Shown in pieces: positions 1 to 10,568 of a stretch of 64,000 bases of DNA (the stretch's first letter is position 1; each line of letters begins with the position of its first letter). The notes under the pieces were generated by a model that ran no database searches, had not been told where the DNA came from, and worked only from the letters and a program-made list of their open reading frames with translations. The stretch covers positions 1,068,688 to 1,132,687 of the forward strand of contig NZ_CABWIB010000001.1 of NCBI RefSeq assembly GCF_902505095.1, given 5' to 3'. The position numbers and the translations under genes were made by a program. The stretch is from Oceanivirga miroungae. Lineage in GTDB: Bacteria; Fusobacteriota; Fusobacteriia; Fusobacteriales; Leptotrichiaceae.

Positions 1-1389
1 TTTAATTTGACCATCTTTATCTAAAAAAACTTCTGCTTGTTGAGCTAATTTAATATCAGATGCTGCGTATCCACCAGTTTGAGAAAGTATTGTTTTACCA
101 TCTCCTAAAAAAAGTTTCCCTTCATTATTTCCAGTTCCACTTATTTTAAGTGTTCCTTCTCCTATTTTTCTTACAATAATACCCTCATTTATATTATTTT
201 CCATAGTTAAAGTAGCACCATTTTCTACTATATATCCAGCAGTTTGTAAATTACCATTTCCTTTTATTGTTGCATTATGTTTAAACTCAAATCTTGCTAT
301 TTTAGTATCTAGGTTACCATTTACAGTAATTTGTGTATTATTTGCATTAAAAACTTGGTTTTTGTCAGATATTAATTCTTCTGAGTATGTGTGATTGCTT
401 ATCGCATTTATTGTTCCTGATTTTATTAGATTACCTTTATATTTATCAAATACAGTTTTTTTGCCACCTACAATTAATCCACCGTTATTTATTTCTACAG
501 TATCATTATCAATTTCAGTACTTATTTGCTTTTTATACTCATCTATCATAGTTTTAGCTGATCTATATACAGAGTATTTACCATATGCATCATATGGATC
601 TAATGATCCTCCAGAATTAGATGCTACTATTTTCCATGTGTCATCACTTGTATCATAGTAAAATATTGGAGATCCACTATCTCCTCTTAGTGCCTCTGCA
701 TCTAGTGGAGTTAGTTGTTTTTTTTGCAAGGTTACAAGAAAGGCTCTGTCATGATTATTAAGATTTTCAGTCCCACTTATATGATTTAGTCCACCTGTAA
801 ATTTACCATAATCAGTCCCTGCAATAGATCCACCTTCTTCTCTTGCAAGCTTATTAGTTCCTGCACCTGCTCTTGCAACAAGGTTTCCTCTAACTACATC
901 TTTTCCATCAAAAACCTTATTATGTTTTGCTTCAAAGGCTACTTTTTCACCTCTACCAAAAGAATAATCAGAACCTATTTTAAATTTTATTGCTAATTTC
1001 GAATCTTCTGAGAACTTACTTAAAATATTATCGTCCTTACTTGCTTCAAATAGTTCTACATCTTTTCTTAGATGTCTTTTAGTAAATGATAAACTTGATA
1101 CATCATTAACGTGATCTGCTCCTGTAAATATTTGGGAATCATCCCATAAAGTCCAGTGAGTATTATCAGTTAGAGAATCAAAATTAGGAATCGCTTTTTC
1201 TATTACTCCTGATCTTGTCCCATCTTTTTTATATACAATTACATTTTTTCTACCTATTTCAAATTTTGAATTATTTAATGCAAAATCTTCATATTCACTT
1301 ATATCTATATCTGAACGTCCTAATATTGAAAAAGAATAACTAGAAAGCACTAGATATATATATATTATTAATTTTCTATACTTATTAAT
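1..1389 (-). CDS. S6-family serine protease autotransporter, N-terminal part (runs off window)
   Basis: 463 codons are visible; the gene continues past base 1. A short basic N-terminus and a hydrophobic stretch (residues about 7-21) form a signal peptide. The protease domain lines up with IgA-protease/SPATE proteins: an EYEDFA segment, a VYKKDG..G.IEKA.P.FDS segment, then candidate triad residues His93 (GADHV), Asp110 (RKDVEL) and Ser238 in GDSGSP. A passenger typical of beta-helical S6 autotransporters follows (IGEGTLKISG, GDGKTIL). The translocator barrel would lie outside the window. The frame has no ATG, GTG or TTG between an in-frame TAG at 1432-1434 and the signal peptide. A perfect GGAGG at 1397-1401 sits 7 nt before an ATT codon (1387-1389), taken here as the start. 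Family membership is well supported; the substrate is unknown. Confidence 0.85.
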   Translation of the reverse strand, partial: MNKYRKLIIYIYLVLSSYSFSILGRSDIDISEYEDFALNNSKFEIGRKNVIVYKKDGTRSGVIEKAIPNFDSLTDNTHWTLWDDSQIFTGADHVNDVSSLSFTKRHLRKDVELFEASKDDNILSKFSEDSKLAIKFKIGSDYSFGRGEKVAFEAKHNKVFDGKDVVRGNLVARAGAGTNKLAREEGGSIAGTDYGKFTGGLNHISGTENLNNHDRAFLVTLQKKQLTPLDAEALRGDSGSPIFYYDTSDDTWKIVASNSGGSLDPYDAYGKYSVYRSAKTMIDEYKKQISTEIDNDTVEINNGGLIVGGKKTVFDKYKGNLIKSGTINAISNHTYSEELISDKNQVFNANNTQITVNGNLDTKIARFEFKHNATIKGNGNLQTAGYIVENGATLTMENNINEGIIVRKIGEGTLKISGTGNNEGKLFLGDGKTILSQTGGYAASDIKLAQQAEVFLDKDGQIK

Positions 1390-1396
1390 TTTTCTT

Positions 1397-1401
1397 CCTC
1401 C
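1397..1401 (-). promoter_or_regulatory. ribosome binding site of the S6 autotransporter
   Basis: GGAGG on the minus strand, 7 nt upstream of an ATT codon. It decides the start, because no canonical start codon is in range in this frame. Confidence 0.7.
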
Positions 1402-1413
1402 TTTTTTTAGTTT

Positions 1414-1442
1414 AAAAACAGTATGGATAAACTATACTGTTT
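1414..1442 (-). terminator. terminator after pepC
   Basis: Nine-base perfect stem (AAACAGTAT / ATACTGTTT) with a 9-nt loop, followed on the minus strand by a short T run. It lies between the pepC stop and the autotransporter start and separates the two transcripts. Confidence 0.65.
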
Positions 1443-1447
1443 TACTA

Positions 1448-2755
1448 TTATCCTAAATAATTATCATACCAAGGTAGTACGATTTCTTCTTTTTCAAACG
1501 CAGATAAATATTCTTCTGATATGTATTTTTTATCTACTACACATTCATAGTTATGTTTTTCAAACCAATCATCTGACATAGAGAATATTCCTTTTTTACC
1601 TATTTCATCTCCCCATGAGTTTTCTACTTTCCATGTTTTTGCGTTTTCATTTTCGTCTAAATCAACCCCAACAAAAGTCATAGCATGTGTTAATACAGAC
1701 GCATTTGTTAATAGTCTATCAGCTTTACTAAATTCACCTAATTCAGTTAAAGTATTATCATAGTCAAATAAGTTAGGATCCATTATTCCTGTTTTATAGT
1801 GTGATTCTTTTGCTACATCACATGCAAACCAAACTGGAATATTATCCTTTATAGATTTTATAGTTGCTTTTTTTAATTCTTCCATGCTAACTGTTAAATA
1901 GCTTGTAGGTCCATATTCATATACACTTACTGTATATGGAACTCTATAAATTCTACCTACTTCATAGTTTTCTCTTGGATCATGCACTATTTGTATTTTA
2001 TCTTCTACATTTACTCCAACATATTCACTTAAGAATTTTTTAGGATCCATATCTTTTATACTATGAAATTTTTTATCTTTATCATAGTATTCATAACTGA
2101 ATTCTTTTGGTGGTAAACCTATAGCTTTTACACAAATATTGTACACATCATATAAGGCTTTTTCTTTTATCTTTTCTATTTTTTTATCTGATTTTTCTTT
2201 TCTTATTTCAACAGCTGCTTTTTTTAATCTTAATTCTAACATCTCATTTAATCTAGTTGTATCAGATGAATGGAATGTTTCTGGCATAATTTCTTTTGGA
2301 ACTACACCATATTTTAATACTAAACCTTGGAAGAAATTCCAGTACCCACCATCTTCTGCAGGATTACTTACTATATACGATGCTAATCTATCCATAATAT
2401 CTAAATCTTTTGTTTCTACTACATATTCTAAATACGAATTAGATTTTTCAATTTTGTCATAAAATTGTAAGTAACTTTGAGAAAATTCAAAATTTTCAAC
2501 ATTTAATTTTTCTTTTGTCATTGCTCTTAGTACATTTAATCCCGAGAACATCCAACATCTTCCTGATCTTTTTTGGTTTGTTACATCTTGATTTTTCACT
2601 TCATTTGAAAACACAAAATTATGTTTTCTAAGTACATTTTGCTTTAAACTTGCTTCATCTATACCAACTCTTGCTATTGCATTTTCAATAACTAAATTTG
2701 TTTTATCTTCGTTGTACATTTTTTCAAATTTATCTAATAATTTTAAATCTACCAT
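1448..2755 (-). CDS. pepC: C1-family aminopeptidase (bleomycin hydrolase / PepC)
   Basis: Cytosolic papain-fold aminopeptidase that trims N-terminal residues from peptides. All three catalytic positions are visible: Cys in SGRCWMFSGLN, His in LTHAMTFVG and Asn in ENSWG. The 435 residues match the family's usual length of about 440. It is the last gene of a tightly packed minus-strand series, 9 nt after a small lipoprotein gene, and a hairpin terminator follows it. It probably serves amino-acid supply from peptides. No oddities seen. Confidence 0.95.
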   Translation of the reverse strand: MVDLKLLDKFEKMYNEDKTNLVIENAIARVGIDEASLKQNVLRKHNFVFSNEVKNQDVTNQKRSGRCWMFSGLNVLRAMTKEKLNVENFEFSQSYLQFYDKIEKSNSYLEYVVETKDLDIMDRLASYIVSNPAEDGGYWNFFQGLVLKYGVVPKEIMPETFHSSDTTRLNEMLELRLKKAAVEIRKEKSDKKIEKIKEKALYDVYNICVKAIGLPPKEFSYEYYDKDKKFHSIKDMDPKKFLSEYVGVNVEDKIQIVHDPRENYEVGRIYRVPYTVSVYEYGPTSYLTVSMEELKKATIKSIKDNIPVWFACDVAKESHYKTGIMDPNLFDYDNTLTELGEFSKADRLLTNASVLTHAMTFVGVDLDENENAKTWKVENSWGDEIGKKGIFSMSDDWFEKHNYECVVDKKYISEEYLSAFEKEEIVLPWYDNYLG

Positions 2756-2764
2756 GTTATTTTC

Positions 2765-4467
<1,703 letters not shown>

Positions 4468-4959
4468 TTATTTAAAATATTCTATTAAAAATGCAGATTT
4501 TAAATCAACTATCTTATCTAAAGCTTCATCTACACTCATTTTTACTATTTCTATATCTTCTGTTTCATCTAACTCTTGTTTATGAAAAATTGCATCTTCA
4601 TTTAAAATAACTTCATAAAAATACATTTTTTCTGTTGAATATGAAGGTATTACATAGTAAAATTGTGGGATTTTTTTAAATGATTTAATATCTTCTTTTT
4701 TTATCCCAAGTTCCTCTTTTAGTTCTCTTAATGCTGCCATATCTTCATTTTCACCATCATCAATTAGACCGGCTACAACTTCAATTTGATAGTCATTACT
4801 ACCTGGTCTATATTGTTTTACTAAATATACATTTTCTTTTTTACTATCAAATACAACTAATGCTACTGCATTAGATTTATCAAGATATTCTAATTCAATA
4901 TCTTTCGTCGGATGCTTTTTTTTAGCTCCCTTTAAAAACACAAAATCATTTACATTCAT
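4468..4959 (-). CDS. Nudix hydrolase, ADP-ribose pyrophosphatase-like
   Basis: Hydrolyses nucleoside-diphosphate derivatives, probably ADP-ribose or a nucleotide sugar. The 163 residues include an intact Nudix box (G-x5-E-x7-REL-x-EELGI, about residues 64-86). The upstream [10 protein letters not shown] and AGLIDDGE segments are typical of the NudF/ADPRase group. It lies 12 nt before tgt and 3 nt after a paralogous copy that lacks the box. The substrate cannot be fixed from sequence. Confidence 0.88.
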   Translation of the reverse strand: MNVNDFVFLKGAKKKHPTKDIELEYLDKSNAVALVVFDSKKENVYLVKQYRPGSNDYQIEVVAGLIDDGENEDMAALRELKEELGIKKEDIKSFKKIPQFYYVIPSYSTEKMYFYEVILNEDAIFHKQELDETEDIEIVKMSVDEALDKIVDLKSAFLIEYFK

Positions 4960-4962
4960 AAC

Positions 4963-5361
4963 TTATCCTTTAAAATGTTTTATTGCAAAAATAGATTTTA
5001 AATCAACTAACTCATTAATTGCCTTTTTAACATCTATTTTTACAAATTTATCATCATATAAATCTTTTTCTAAAACTACTTCATAAAAACATGTTTTTTC
5101 TGTTGTATAACCTGGGCTTAAATAATAGCAATTTTTCATTTTTCTTACACTCTTTATATTCCCTATCTTACTAAGATCACCAGAGTATATCTCATACTGA
5201 TAACTTGAAAGTGCTACCCTATATTTTTTTACTAAATAAACATATTCTTTAGTACTATCAAAAATTACTACTGATATATTTTCATCTTTTTTAATATACT
5301 CTAAATCAATTTCTCTTGTAGGGTGTTTTATTTTATCCCCTTTTAAATAATTAAATTCCAT
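4963..5361 (-). CDS. Nudix-fold paralog lacking the Nudix box
   Basis: 132 residues clearly related to the next gene: both share an N-terminal LKG..K.HPT..I.LEY block, VVIFDS/VVFDS, VYLVK.YR, a YY.. P.Y.TEK..FYEV block and an ending with VDLKS.F.I.(H/Y)FK. About 30 residues are missing in the middle, exactly the catalytic Nudix helix, where the paralog has REL.EELGI. It therefore should not bind metal or hydrolyse diphosphates in the family's way. The frame is open and has an RBS, so it may be a binding or dimer partner of its neighbour, or a decaying duplicate. Confidence 0.75.
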   Translation of the reverse strand: MEFNYLKGDKIKHPTREIDLEYIKKDENISVVIFDSTKEYVYLVKKYRVALSSYQYEIYSGDLSKIGNIKSVRKMKNCYYLSPGYTTEKTCFYEVVLEKDLYDDKFVKIDVKKAINELVDLKSIFAIKHFKG

Positions 5362-5365
5362 AAAA

Positions 5366-5950
5366 TCACCTAGCTATATTAAAAATTTTATCAAATAAAG
5401 AGAAAAACGCTAAAACTTCTTTACTATCTTTATTTAATTTTAATCTTAACATAGTTCCTTCCATTTGATTTAATATTATTTTTGCTGTCATTTCAGCATC
5501 TAAATTCATATACTCTAATTTACTTTTTTTTAGCATTTCAAGATATAATATAAGTCTTAGTTCAATTTTTCTATAATTATCTAATATCTTTTGTCTTACC
5601 TCATCATTTATATCAGACATTTCAATTGCTAAATTTCCTAATATACTTCCTCCATGATACTGGTTTTTTTCAATACTTAAAAAGTATTTCTTAAAAAATG
5701 TTCTAAGCTTTTCTATTTCTAAATCATCTACATTATAGTCAAAAAAATTAAGTAATTTATCTGTATGGTATTCTATTACATTTATAAGTAAATCTTCTTT
5801 ATTTTTAAAATAGTAATAAAATGAGCCTTTTGGTATATTACATTCCTTTAGTATCATACTAAGTCCTGTGTTATTATATCCATTGTAGTAAAAAAGCTTA
5901 GCACTTTTTTTTATTACATCATCTCTTTTTTCTAAAACACTTAATTCCAT
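5366..5950 (-). CDS. TetR-family transcriptional regulator
   Basis: 194 residues with an N-terminal TetR helix-turn-helix (KSAKLFYYNGYNNTGLSMI then IPKGSFYYYFKNKEDLL, residues about 14-56) and a helical ligand-binding C-terminus resembling TetR_C. It is followed 4 nt later by the Nudix paralog and preceded 16 nt by brnQ, so it lies inside a dense minus-strand series. A ligand and target cannot be deduced. No distinct operator was found next to it. Confidence 0.88.
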   Translation of the reverse strand: MELSVLEKRDDVIKKSAKLFYYNGYNNTGLSMILKECNIPKGSFYYYFKNKEDLLINVIEYHTDKLLNFFDYNVDDLEIEKLRTFFKKYFLSIEKNQYHGGSILGNLAIEMSDINDEVRQKILDNYRKIELRLILYLEMLKKSKLEYMNLDAEMTAKIILNQMEGTMLRLKLNKDSKEVLAFFSLFDKIFNIAR

Positions 5951-5966
5951 GATCCACCTCTTAGAT

Positions 5967-7196
5967 TTATTTTTTAATATATCCTAAACTAATTATACTA
6001 GATATTAAAAACGCTATAATAGTAGGAATTATCCACGCCATTCCTATACTATTAAAAGGCATAAAGTTATAGAATCTATCTATTATTGCAAATACCAATG
6101 TTGTATATGTTGTATATTTTATAACAAATCTATTTATATATCTACCTTTAAATAGCGATAAAATTATTAAAACTATTAGTACTGGATAAAATACAAGTAA
6201 AATAGGTACTGCCATTTGTATTATTATATCAACACTTAATTGTGATATTAAAAATGATACAAATGTTATTACACAAACAATATATATATATTTTATTTTT
6301 TCTTTAAATATTTCATAGAAAAACTCGCTAACTGCTGATATTAATCCAATAGCTGTTGTAAGGCAAGCAAAAGATATTATTATCCCTAATACAATATTCC
6401 CAAATTTCCCTAGTAATATTCCTGAAATTTTAACCATTAAAAGAGTTCTATCTAAACTAGCCTTGTCAGCTATGTTTATAGTTTTACCTAAATACATAAT
6501 ACCTGTATATACTACAAATAAGCCAATTGCTGCAATTATAGAGGCATTTATACTAATTTTAACTGGATTTTTTTCATTTTGTACAGAATGATAAATAAAT
6601 CTAGCAAAAATTATAGCTGCAATGGCATCTAATGTGTTATATCCTTCTAAAAAAGAAAATGCAAAAGGATTTTCTATAACAATTCCTACTGAATTTTTAT
6701 CTACATTAAATATTCCAAAAATTATTAAAGTTACAATAGATATCAGTAAAATTGGTGTTAAATATTTTGCTATTTCTGAAACCACATCATTTTTATTTAT
6801 TGAAAAAAGTATACATATTACAAAAAATATTAAAGTAACAACAAATCCACTAAAATTTGGAAAAAATGGTTTTACTCCCATTTCAAAAGTTGTAGCCGCA
6901 GTTCTTGGAATTGCAATTATTGGTCCTACTGATAAAAATGCTAGTATTAAAAATGTTTTACTGAATTTTTCACCTAAAGGCTCAAATATTTTTAAATAAT
7001 CTCCATCACTTTTTATAACTACTATAAGGCCTAATAATGTTAAACCGACTCCAGTTAAACTAAATGCTACAGCTGATGATAAAAAGTTTTCACCAATTTT
7101 TGCTCCTATATAGCTTGGTAAAAATACATTACTTGCTCCAAAAAACATTGAAAATAGTCCAAATCCTAAAATAATTGTTTTTTTAATATTCCCCAT
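5967..7196 (-). CDS. brnQ: branched-chain amino acid transporter (LIVCS family, BrnQ)
   Basis: Cation-coupled uptake of Leu/Ile/Val across the inner membrane. The 409 residues are almost entirely hydrophobic with about 12 membrane segments. Family motifs are visible at the N-terminus (LGFGLFSMFFGASNVFLPS) and in the GPIIAIPRTAATTFEMGVKP loop. It sits 9 nt after gltS, forming a pair of amino-acid transporters. Confidence 0.92.
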   Translation of the reverse strand: MGNIKKTIILGFGLFSMFFGASNVFLPSYIGAKIGENFLSSAVAFSLTGVGLTLLGLIVVIKSDGDYLKIFEPLGEKFSKTFLILAFLSVGPIIAIPRTAATTFEMGVKPFFPNFSGFVVTLIFFVICILFSINKNDVVSEIAKYLTPILLISIVTLIIFGIFNVDKNSVGIVIENPFAFSFLEGYNTLDAIAAIIFARFIYHSVQNEKNPVKISINASIIAAIGLFVVYTGIMYLGKTINIADKASLDRTLLMVKISGILLGKFGNIVLGIIISFACLTTAIGLISAVSEFFYEIFKEKIKYIYIVCVITFVSFLISQLSVDIIIQMAVPILLVFYPVLIVLIILSLFKGRYINRFVIKYTTYTTLVFAIIDRFYNFMPFNSIGMAWIIPTIIAFLISSIISLGYIKK

Positions 7197-7205
7197 AATC
7201 TCCCC

Positions 7206-8396
7206 TTACATTAAATTGCTTAAAAATGCTGTTATTACTGTTACATTAACAAAGTCGATAAATAACGCTCCTACTAAAGGTACTGTGAAAAATGCTATCT
7301 TTGAGTATCTATATTTATCGCACAGTGTTTTCATATTTGTTATTCCATTAGGTGTTGCTCCCATACCAAACCCTATATGTCCGCTAGCTATAATAGCTGC
7401 ATCGTAATCTTTTCCCATCATATTAAATGTTATATATCTTACATATACTGCTGCTAATATTACTTGAGCTATAAGTAGTATTATAAGAGGACCTGCTAAG
7501 TCTATTAAATCCCATAACTTTAAATTAATAAGTGCCATTGCTAGAAATAGATTTAATGAAATATCTGATACAATAGTTATTTCATCAAATACTTTTTCTT
7601 TTTTATCATATTTATCTAATAAATTTCTAATTATTGCTGCTGCTATCATAGGTCCTAAATAGTATGGCAACTTATTTAATCCCATTTTTTTAAATAATAA
7701 ATTAAATATTGTTCCTATTGACATAGCTAGTAATATTGTGAAAAATGCTTTTGCAAACTTATCACCATCTAAATAAGGTTTTTTATCTTTTAATATATCA
7801 ATATTTTCTTCAAATGTATCTTCTGGCCTAGCTAATAGATTTTTCTTTTCAATTAAAGATTTAGCTATAGGTCCTCCTAAAATAGATCCAGCAATAAGTC
7901 CAAAAGTTGCCGCTGTTATTGCAACTGTAAATGCTTTTTCATTGTTTAACGTACTAGTAATAGCCGCACTTGTTCCATGTCCTCCAGTTAATGATGTCGA
8001 TCCTGTCATAAAAGCTACTAATGGATCAATTCCTAAAGGTTTTGCAAGTACTATTGCTAAAATATTTTGTAAAAATATTAAGCCACTTGCTGCTATTAAA
8101 AATACTACAACCTTTTTACCACCTTGTTTTAAAAGTTTTAAACTTGCGTTAAATCCTACACTTGTAAAAAACATAGTCATAAAAAAGTTTTGTAAGGTCA
8201 TATCAAAAGAAAATGTAGCTATGTTATTCTCCTTTAATATCAGAGCTATTATTGCAAATATTAATCCACCCACAACTGGACTAGGTATAGAATACTTTTC
8301 TAATATATTTATTTTCTTTCTTAATTTTCTTCCTATTAGTAAAAATAGAATAGCTATACCTATTGACTGTATCATATCTAAATTTAGTGTTATCAT
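7206..8396 (-). CDS. gltS: sodium/glutamate symporter GltS
   Basis: Inner-membrane Na+-coupled glutamate carrier. The 396 residues show the family's two-fold repeat of hydrophobic segments. Characteristic Gly/Ser-rich pore motifs include TGSTSLTGGHGTSAA in the first half and ASGHIGFGMGATPNGITNM in the second. Its start overlaps the acpS stop by 4 nt (ATGA), and brnQ follows at 9 nt. Confidence 0.94.
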   Translation of the reverse strand: MITLNLDMIQSIGIAILFLLIGRKLRKKINILEKYSIPSPVVGGLIFAIIALILKENNIATFSFDMTLQNFFMTMFFTSVGFNASLKLLKQGGKKVVVFLIAASGLIFLQNILAIVLAKPLGIDPLVAFMTGSTSLTGGHGTSAAITSTLNNEKAFTVAITAATFGLIAGSILGGPIAKSLIEKKNLLARPEDTFEENIDILKDKKPYLDGDKFAKAFFTILLAMSIGTIFNLLFKKMGLNKLPYYLGPMIAAAIIRNLLDKYDKKEKVFDEITIVSDISLNLFLAMALINLKLWDLIDLAGPLIILLIAQVILAAVYVRYITFNMMGKDYDAAIIASGHIGFGMGATPNGITNMKTLCDKYRYSKIAFFTVPLVGALFIDFVNVTVITAFLSNLM

Positions 8397-8728
8397 ATTT
8401 TCCCTTCTATTAATACCATTGCAATTGCAATAGTTTTTTCATGCGAAAGACTTAGTTTTATATCACAGTCTTTGTAATTTATGTAAGGCGCTCCATATTC
8501 ATCATTTAAAACTTCAATATCTAAAAAAGATATATTTCTAAAGCCTTTTTTTAAAGCTTTGGCTACTGCTTCCTTTGCAGCAAACCTTGCTGCATATGAT
8601 TCGTATTTATTAAATTTTGATTCACAATAGCTTATTTCTTTTTGTGTAAATACTTTTTCCTTAAAACCTTCTTTTAAAAGAGCCTGTTTTATTCTATCGA
8701 CATCTACTATATCTACACCTATTTGCAT
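8393..8728 (-). CDS. acpS: holo-[acyl-carrier-protein] synthase
   Basis: Transfers the 4'-phosphopantetheine arm from CoA to acyl carrier protein. The 111 residues are typical. Motifs are GVDIVDVDRI at the N-terminus (Mg-binding Asp) and RFAAKEAVAKAL around residue 50. It overlaps tatD upstream by 10 nt and gltS downstream by 4 nt. Confidence 0.95.
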   Translation of the reverse strand: MQIGVDIVDVDRIKQALLKEGFKEKVFTQKEISYCESKFNKYESYAARFAAKEAVAKALKKGFRNISFLDIEVLNDEYGAPYINYKDCDIKLSLSHEKTIAIAMVLIEGKI

Positions 8729-9486
8729 ATTTTATACACCTCATATGCATTTTTTGTAGTTATGTCTATTACATCTTGATAAGACATCTCTTTTATTCTA
8801 GCTATTTCTTCTGCTACATAATGCGTGTAAATAGGTTTATTTATTCTTCCTCTAAATGGTGTAGGCGTTAAATAAGGGCTATCTGTTTCCAATACAACTT
8901 TTTCAATAGGTACTTTACTTAACATTTCTTTAGTTTTTCTGCCATTTTTAAAGGTTAAAACCCCACCTACTGATACATAATATCTATCTAGTATTGGTAA
9001 TACTGCTTCATAACTTCCTGGGTAGCAATGAAGTACACCATACACATCTTTATATTCATCTAAAATTTCTATAGTATCTGCTAGTGCTTCTCTTGTATGA
9101 ATTACAACTGCTTTATTTACTCTTTTTGCAAGTTCAATTTGCATTCTAAAGAATTTTTTTTGGACTTCTTTTTCATCTGTCATCCAGTGATAATCTAGTC
9201 CTATTTCACCTATACCTACTATTTTTTTATTTGTTTTAGCTAAATTTTCTAATTCTAGTAACTTTTCATCTGTAATTTTACTTATATCTGTTGGGTGAAA
9301 TCCAATACTAGCATAAATATTGTCATTTTCATTTGCTATATTTATAGCTTCAATTGAACTATCATAATCCCAACCAGAACAGACTACAAATTCCATATTT
9401 TCTTTTATTTCTTTTATTATTTCTTCTTTATTATCCTTATATTGTATATCATTTACATGGCAATGAGAATCTACTAACTTATACAT
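8719..9486 (-). CDS. tatD: TatD-family metal-dependent hydrolase / DNase
   Basis: TIM-barrel hydrolase with 3'-5' exonuclease or DNase activity in characterised members. The 255 residues carry the N-terminal metal motif DSHCHVND, then GEIGLDYHW, VIHTREA, LHCYPG and ETDSPYLTP near the C-terminus. The start overlaps the stop of the upstream NlpC/P60 gene as TAATG, indicating coupled translation. Confidence 0.93.
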   Translation of the reverse strand: MYKLVDSHCHVNDIQYKDNKEEIIKEIKENMEFVVCSGWDYDSSIEAINIANENDNIYASIGFHPTDISKITDEKLLELENLAKTNKKIVGIGEIGLDYHWMTDEKEVQKKFFRMQIELAKRVNKAVVIHTREALADTIEILDEYKDVYGVLHCYPGSYEAVLPILDRYYVSVGGVLTFKNGRKTKEMLSKVPIEKVVLETDSPYLTPTPFRGRINKPIYTHYVAEEIARIKEMSYQDVIDITTKNAYEVYKICK

Positions 9487-10115
9487 TATATTTCCCTAGC
9501 CTTATCTACTCTAACTGCGTATTTATAGTATTTTTTCCAATAAACATTATTTAAACTAGATAATATTACACCTTTTGATGATGAAGCATTGATAAATAAA
9601 GAATTTCCAAGATAAACTCCTACATGATTTACTCTATTTTCAGGTCTAAAATATAGAAGGTCTCCTGGTTTTAGTTCTGAGTTATCTACTCTTCTACCTT
9701 TTTTTACCTGATCAACACTAACTCTAGGTAACTCATAATTATTAAAAACTGATCTATAAACTCTTCTTGTTAGGGCACTGCAATCAATTCCATTTTTAGA
9801 ATCTCCACCCCATTTATACTTAGTTCCTTCCCATTCTTTAAATGATCTCATTAAAGCTTCGTATAAAATGATATTATCTAATGCTTCATAATCATCATAA
9901 ACCTCTTGTAAAAGCTCATCTGATTTTACCTTTATATAGTTTTCATCATAAACATATGATGCATCATAATTACCTGGATCATTTGCAAAAATGTCAGCTT
10001 CTAGTAAATCTATTACAATTTCATTTTTATTGCTATTATTTTCATTTTCATTTGCATATATACTAAAACTTAGTATTATAGGCAGTATAGCTATAGCTAA
10101 TTTTTTCATATTCAC
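9486..10115 (-). CDS. secreted NlpC/P60 peptidoglycan endopeptidase
   Basis: 209 residues: a signal peptide (MKKLAIAILPIILSFSIYANE), an acidic linker, then a C-terminal NlpC/P60 domain from about residue 85. The catalytic Cys is in GIDCSALTRRVY and the His in NHVGVYLGN. It probably cleaves D-Glu-diamino-acid linkages in the stem peptide, in the periplasm. There is no obvious SH3 or LysM targeting domain. It lies 6 nt after dtd and overlaps tatD by one base. Confidence 0.9.
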   Translation of the reverse strand: MNMKKLAIAILPIILSFSIYANENENNSNKNEIVIDLLEADIFANDPGNYDASYVYDENYIKVKSDELLQEVYDDYEALDNIILYEALMRSFKEWEGTKYKWGGDSKNGIDCSALTRRVYRSVFNNYELPRVSVDQVKKGRRVDNSELKPGDLLYFRPENRVNHVGVYLGNSLFINASSSKGVILSSLNNVYWKKYYKYAVRVDKAREI

Positions 10116-10121
10116 CTCTTT

Positions 10122-10568
10122 TTAATACTCCAAAATTACATTAAGTGGTCCATCAGCTAAACTTGTTATTTGCATATCTGATTTAAATTCTCCACTTACA
10201 ACTTTTTCGTACCTATTTTTTAATTCTTTTAAAAATTTATCATATATGAGTTTTGCACTTTCTGAATTTAGTGATTTTGTGAAATCCAAGCTAGTTCCCT
10301 TTTTATTTCTTGCATATAAAGAAAAATTTGAAACTATCATAATTTCTTTATTCTCTTCAACTACATTTTTTTTAAGTTTCCCACTTTCATCTTCAAAAAA
10401 TCTAAGACTTAGTATCTTATTAATACTTTTATCAATTACTTTTTCATCAATTTTTTCATCTTCTATGCTAAACCCAACATATACAAGTATTCCCTTTTGT
10501 ATGGTTCTTTTTATCTTATTATCTATTAAAATATCTGCGTATTTTACTCTTGATACTAATAACTTCAT
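10122..10568 (-). CDS. dtd: D-aminoacyl-tRNA deacylase (DTD)
   Basis: Removes D-amino acids (and Gly) from mischarged tRNA. The 148 residues match the family. The two hallmark motifs are present but altered: the usual SQFTL reads SNFSL (residues about 78-82), and the usual N-x-GPVT reads ADGPLN near the C-terminus. Its start overlaps the der stop as TAATG. The assignment is firm by overall pattern; activity with the altered motifs is untested. Confidence 0.88.
   Translation of the reverse strand: MKLLVSRVKYADILIDNKIKRTIQKGILVYVGFSIEDEKIDEKVIDKSINKILSLRFFEDESGKLKKNVVEENKEIMIVSNFSLYARNKKGTSLDFTKSLNSESAKLIYDKFLKELKNRYEKVVSGEFKSDMQITSLADGPLNVILEY

Noticed and set aside
395-658. Plus-strand open frame inside the autotransporter gene
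   Set aside because: It is antisense to a well-supported S6 protease frame, and has no ribosome site or recognisable protein features.
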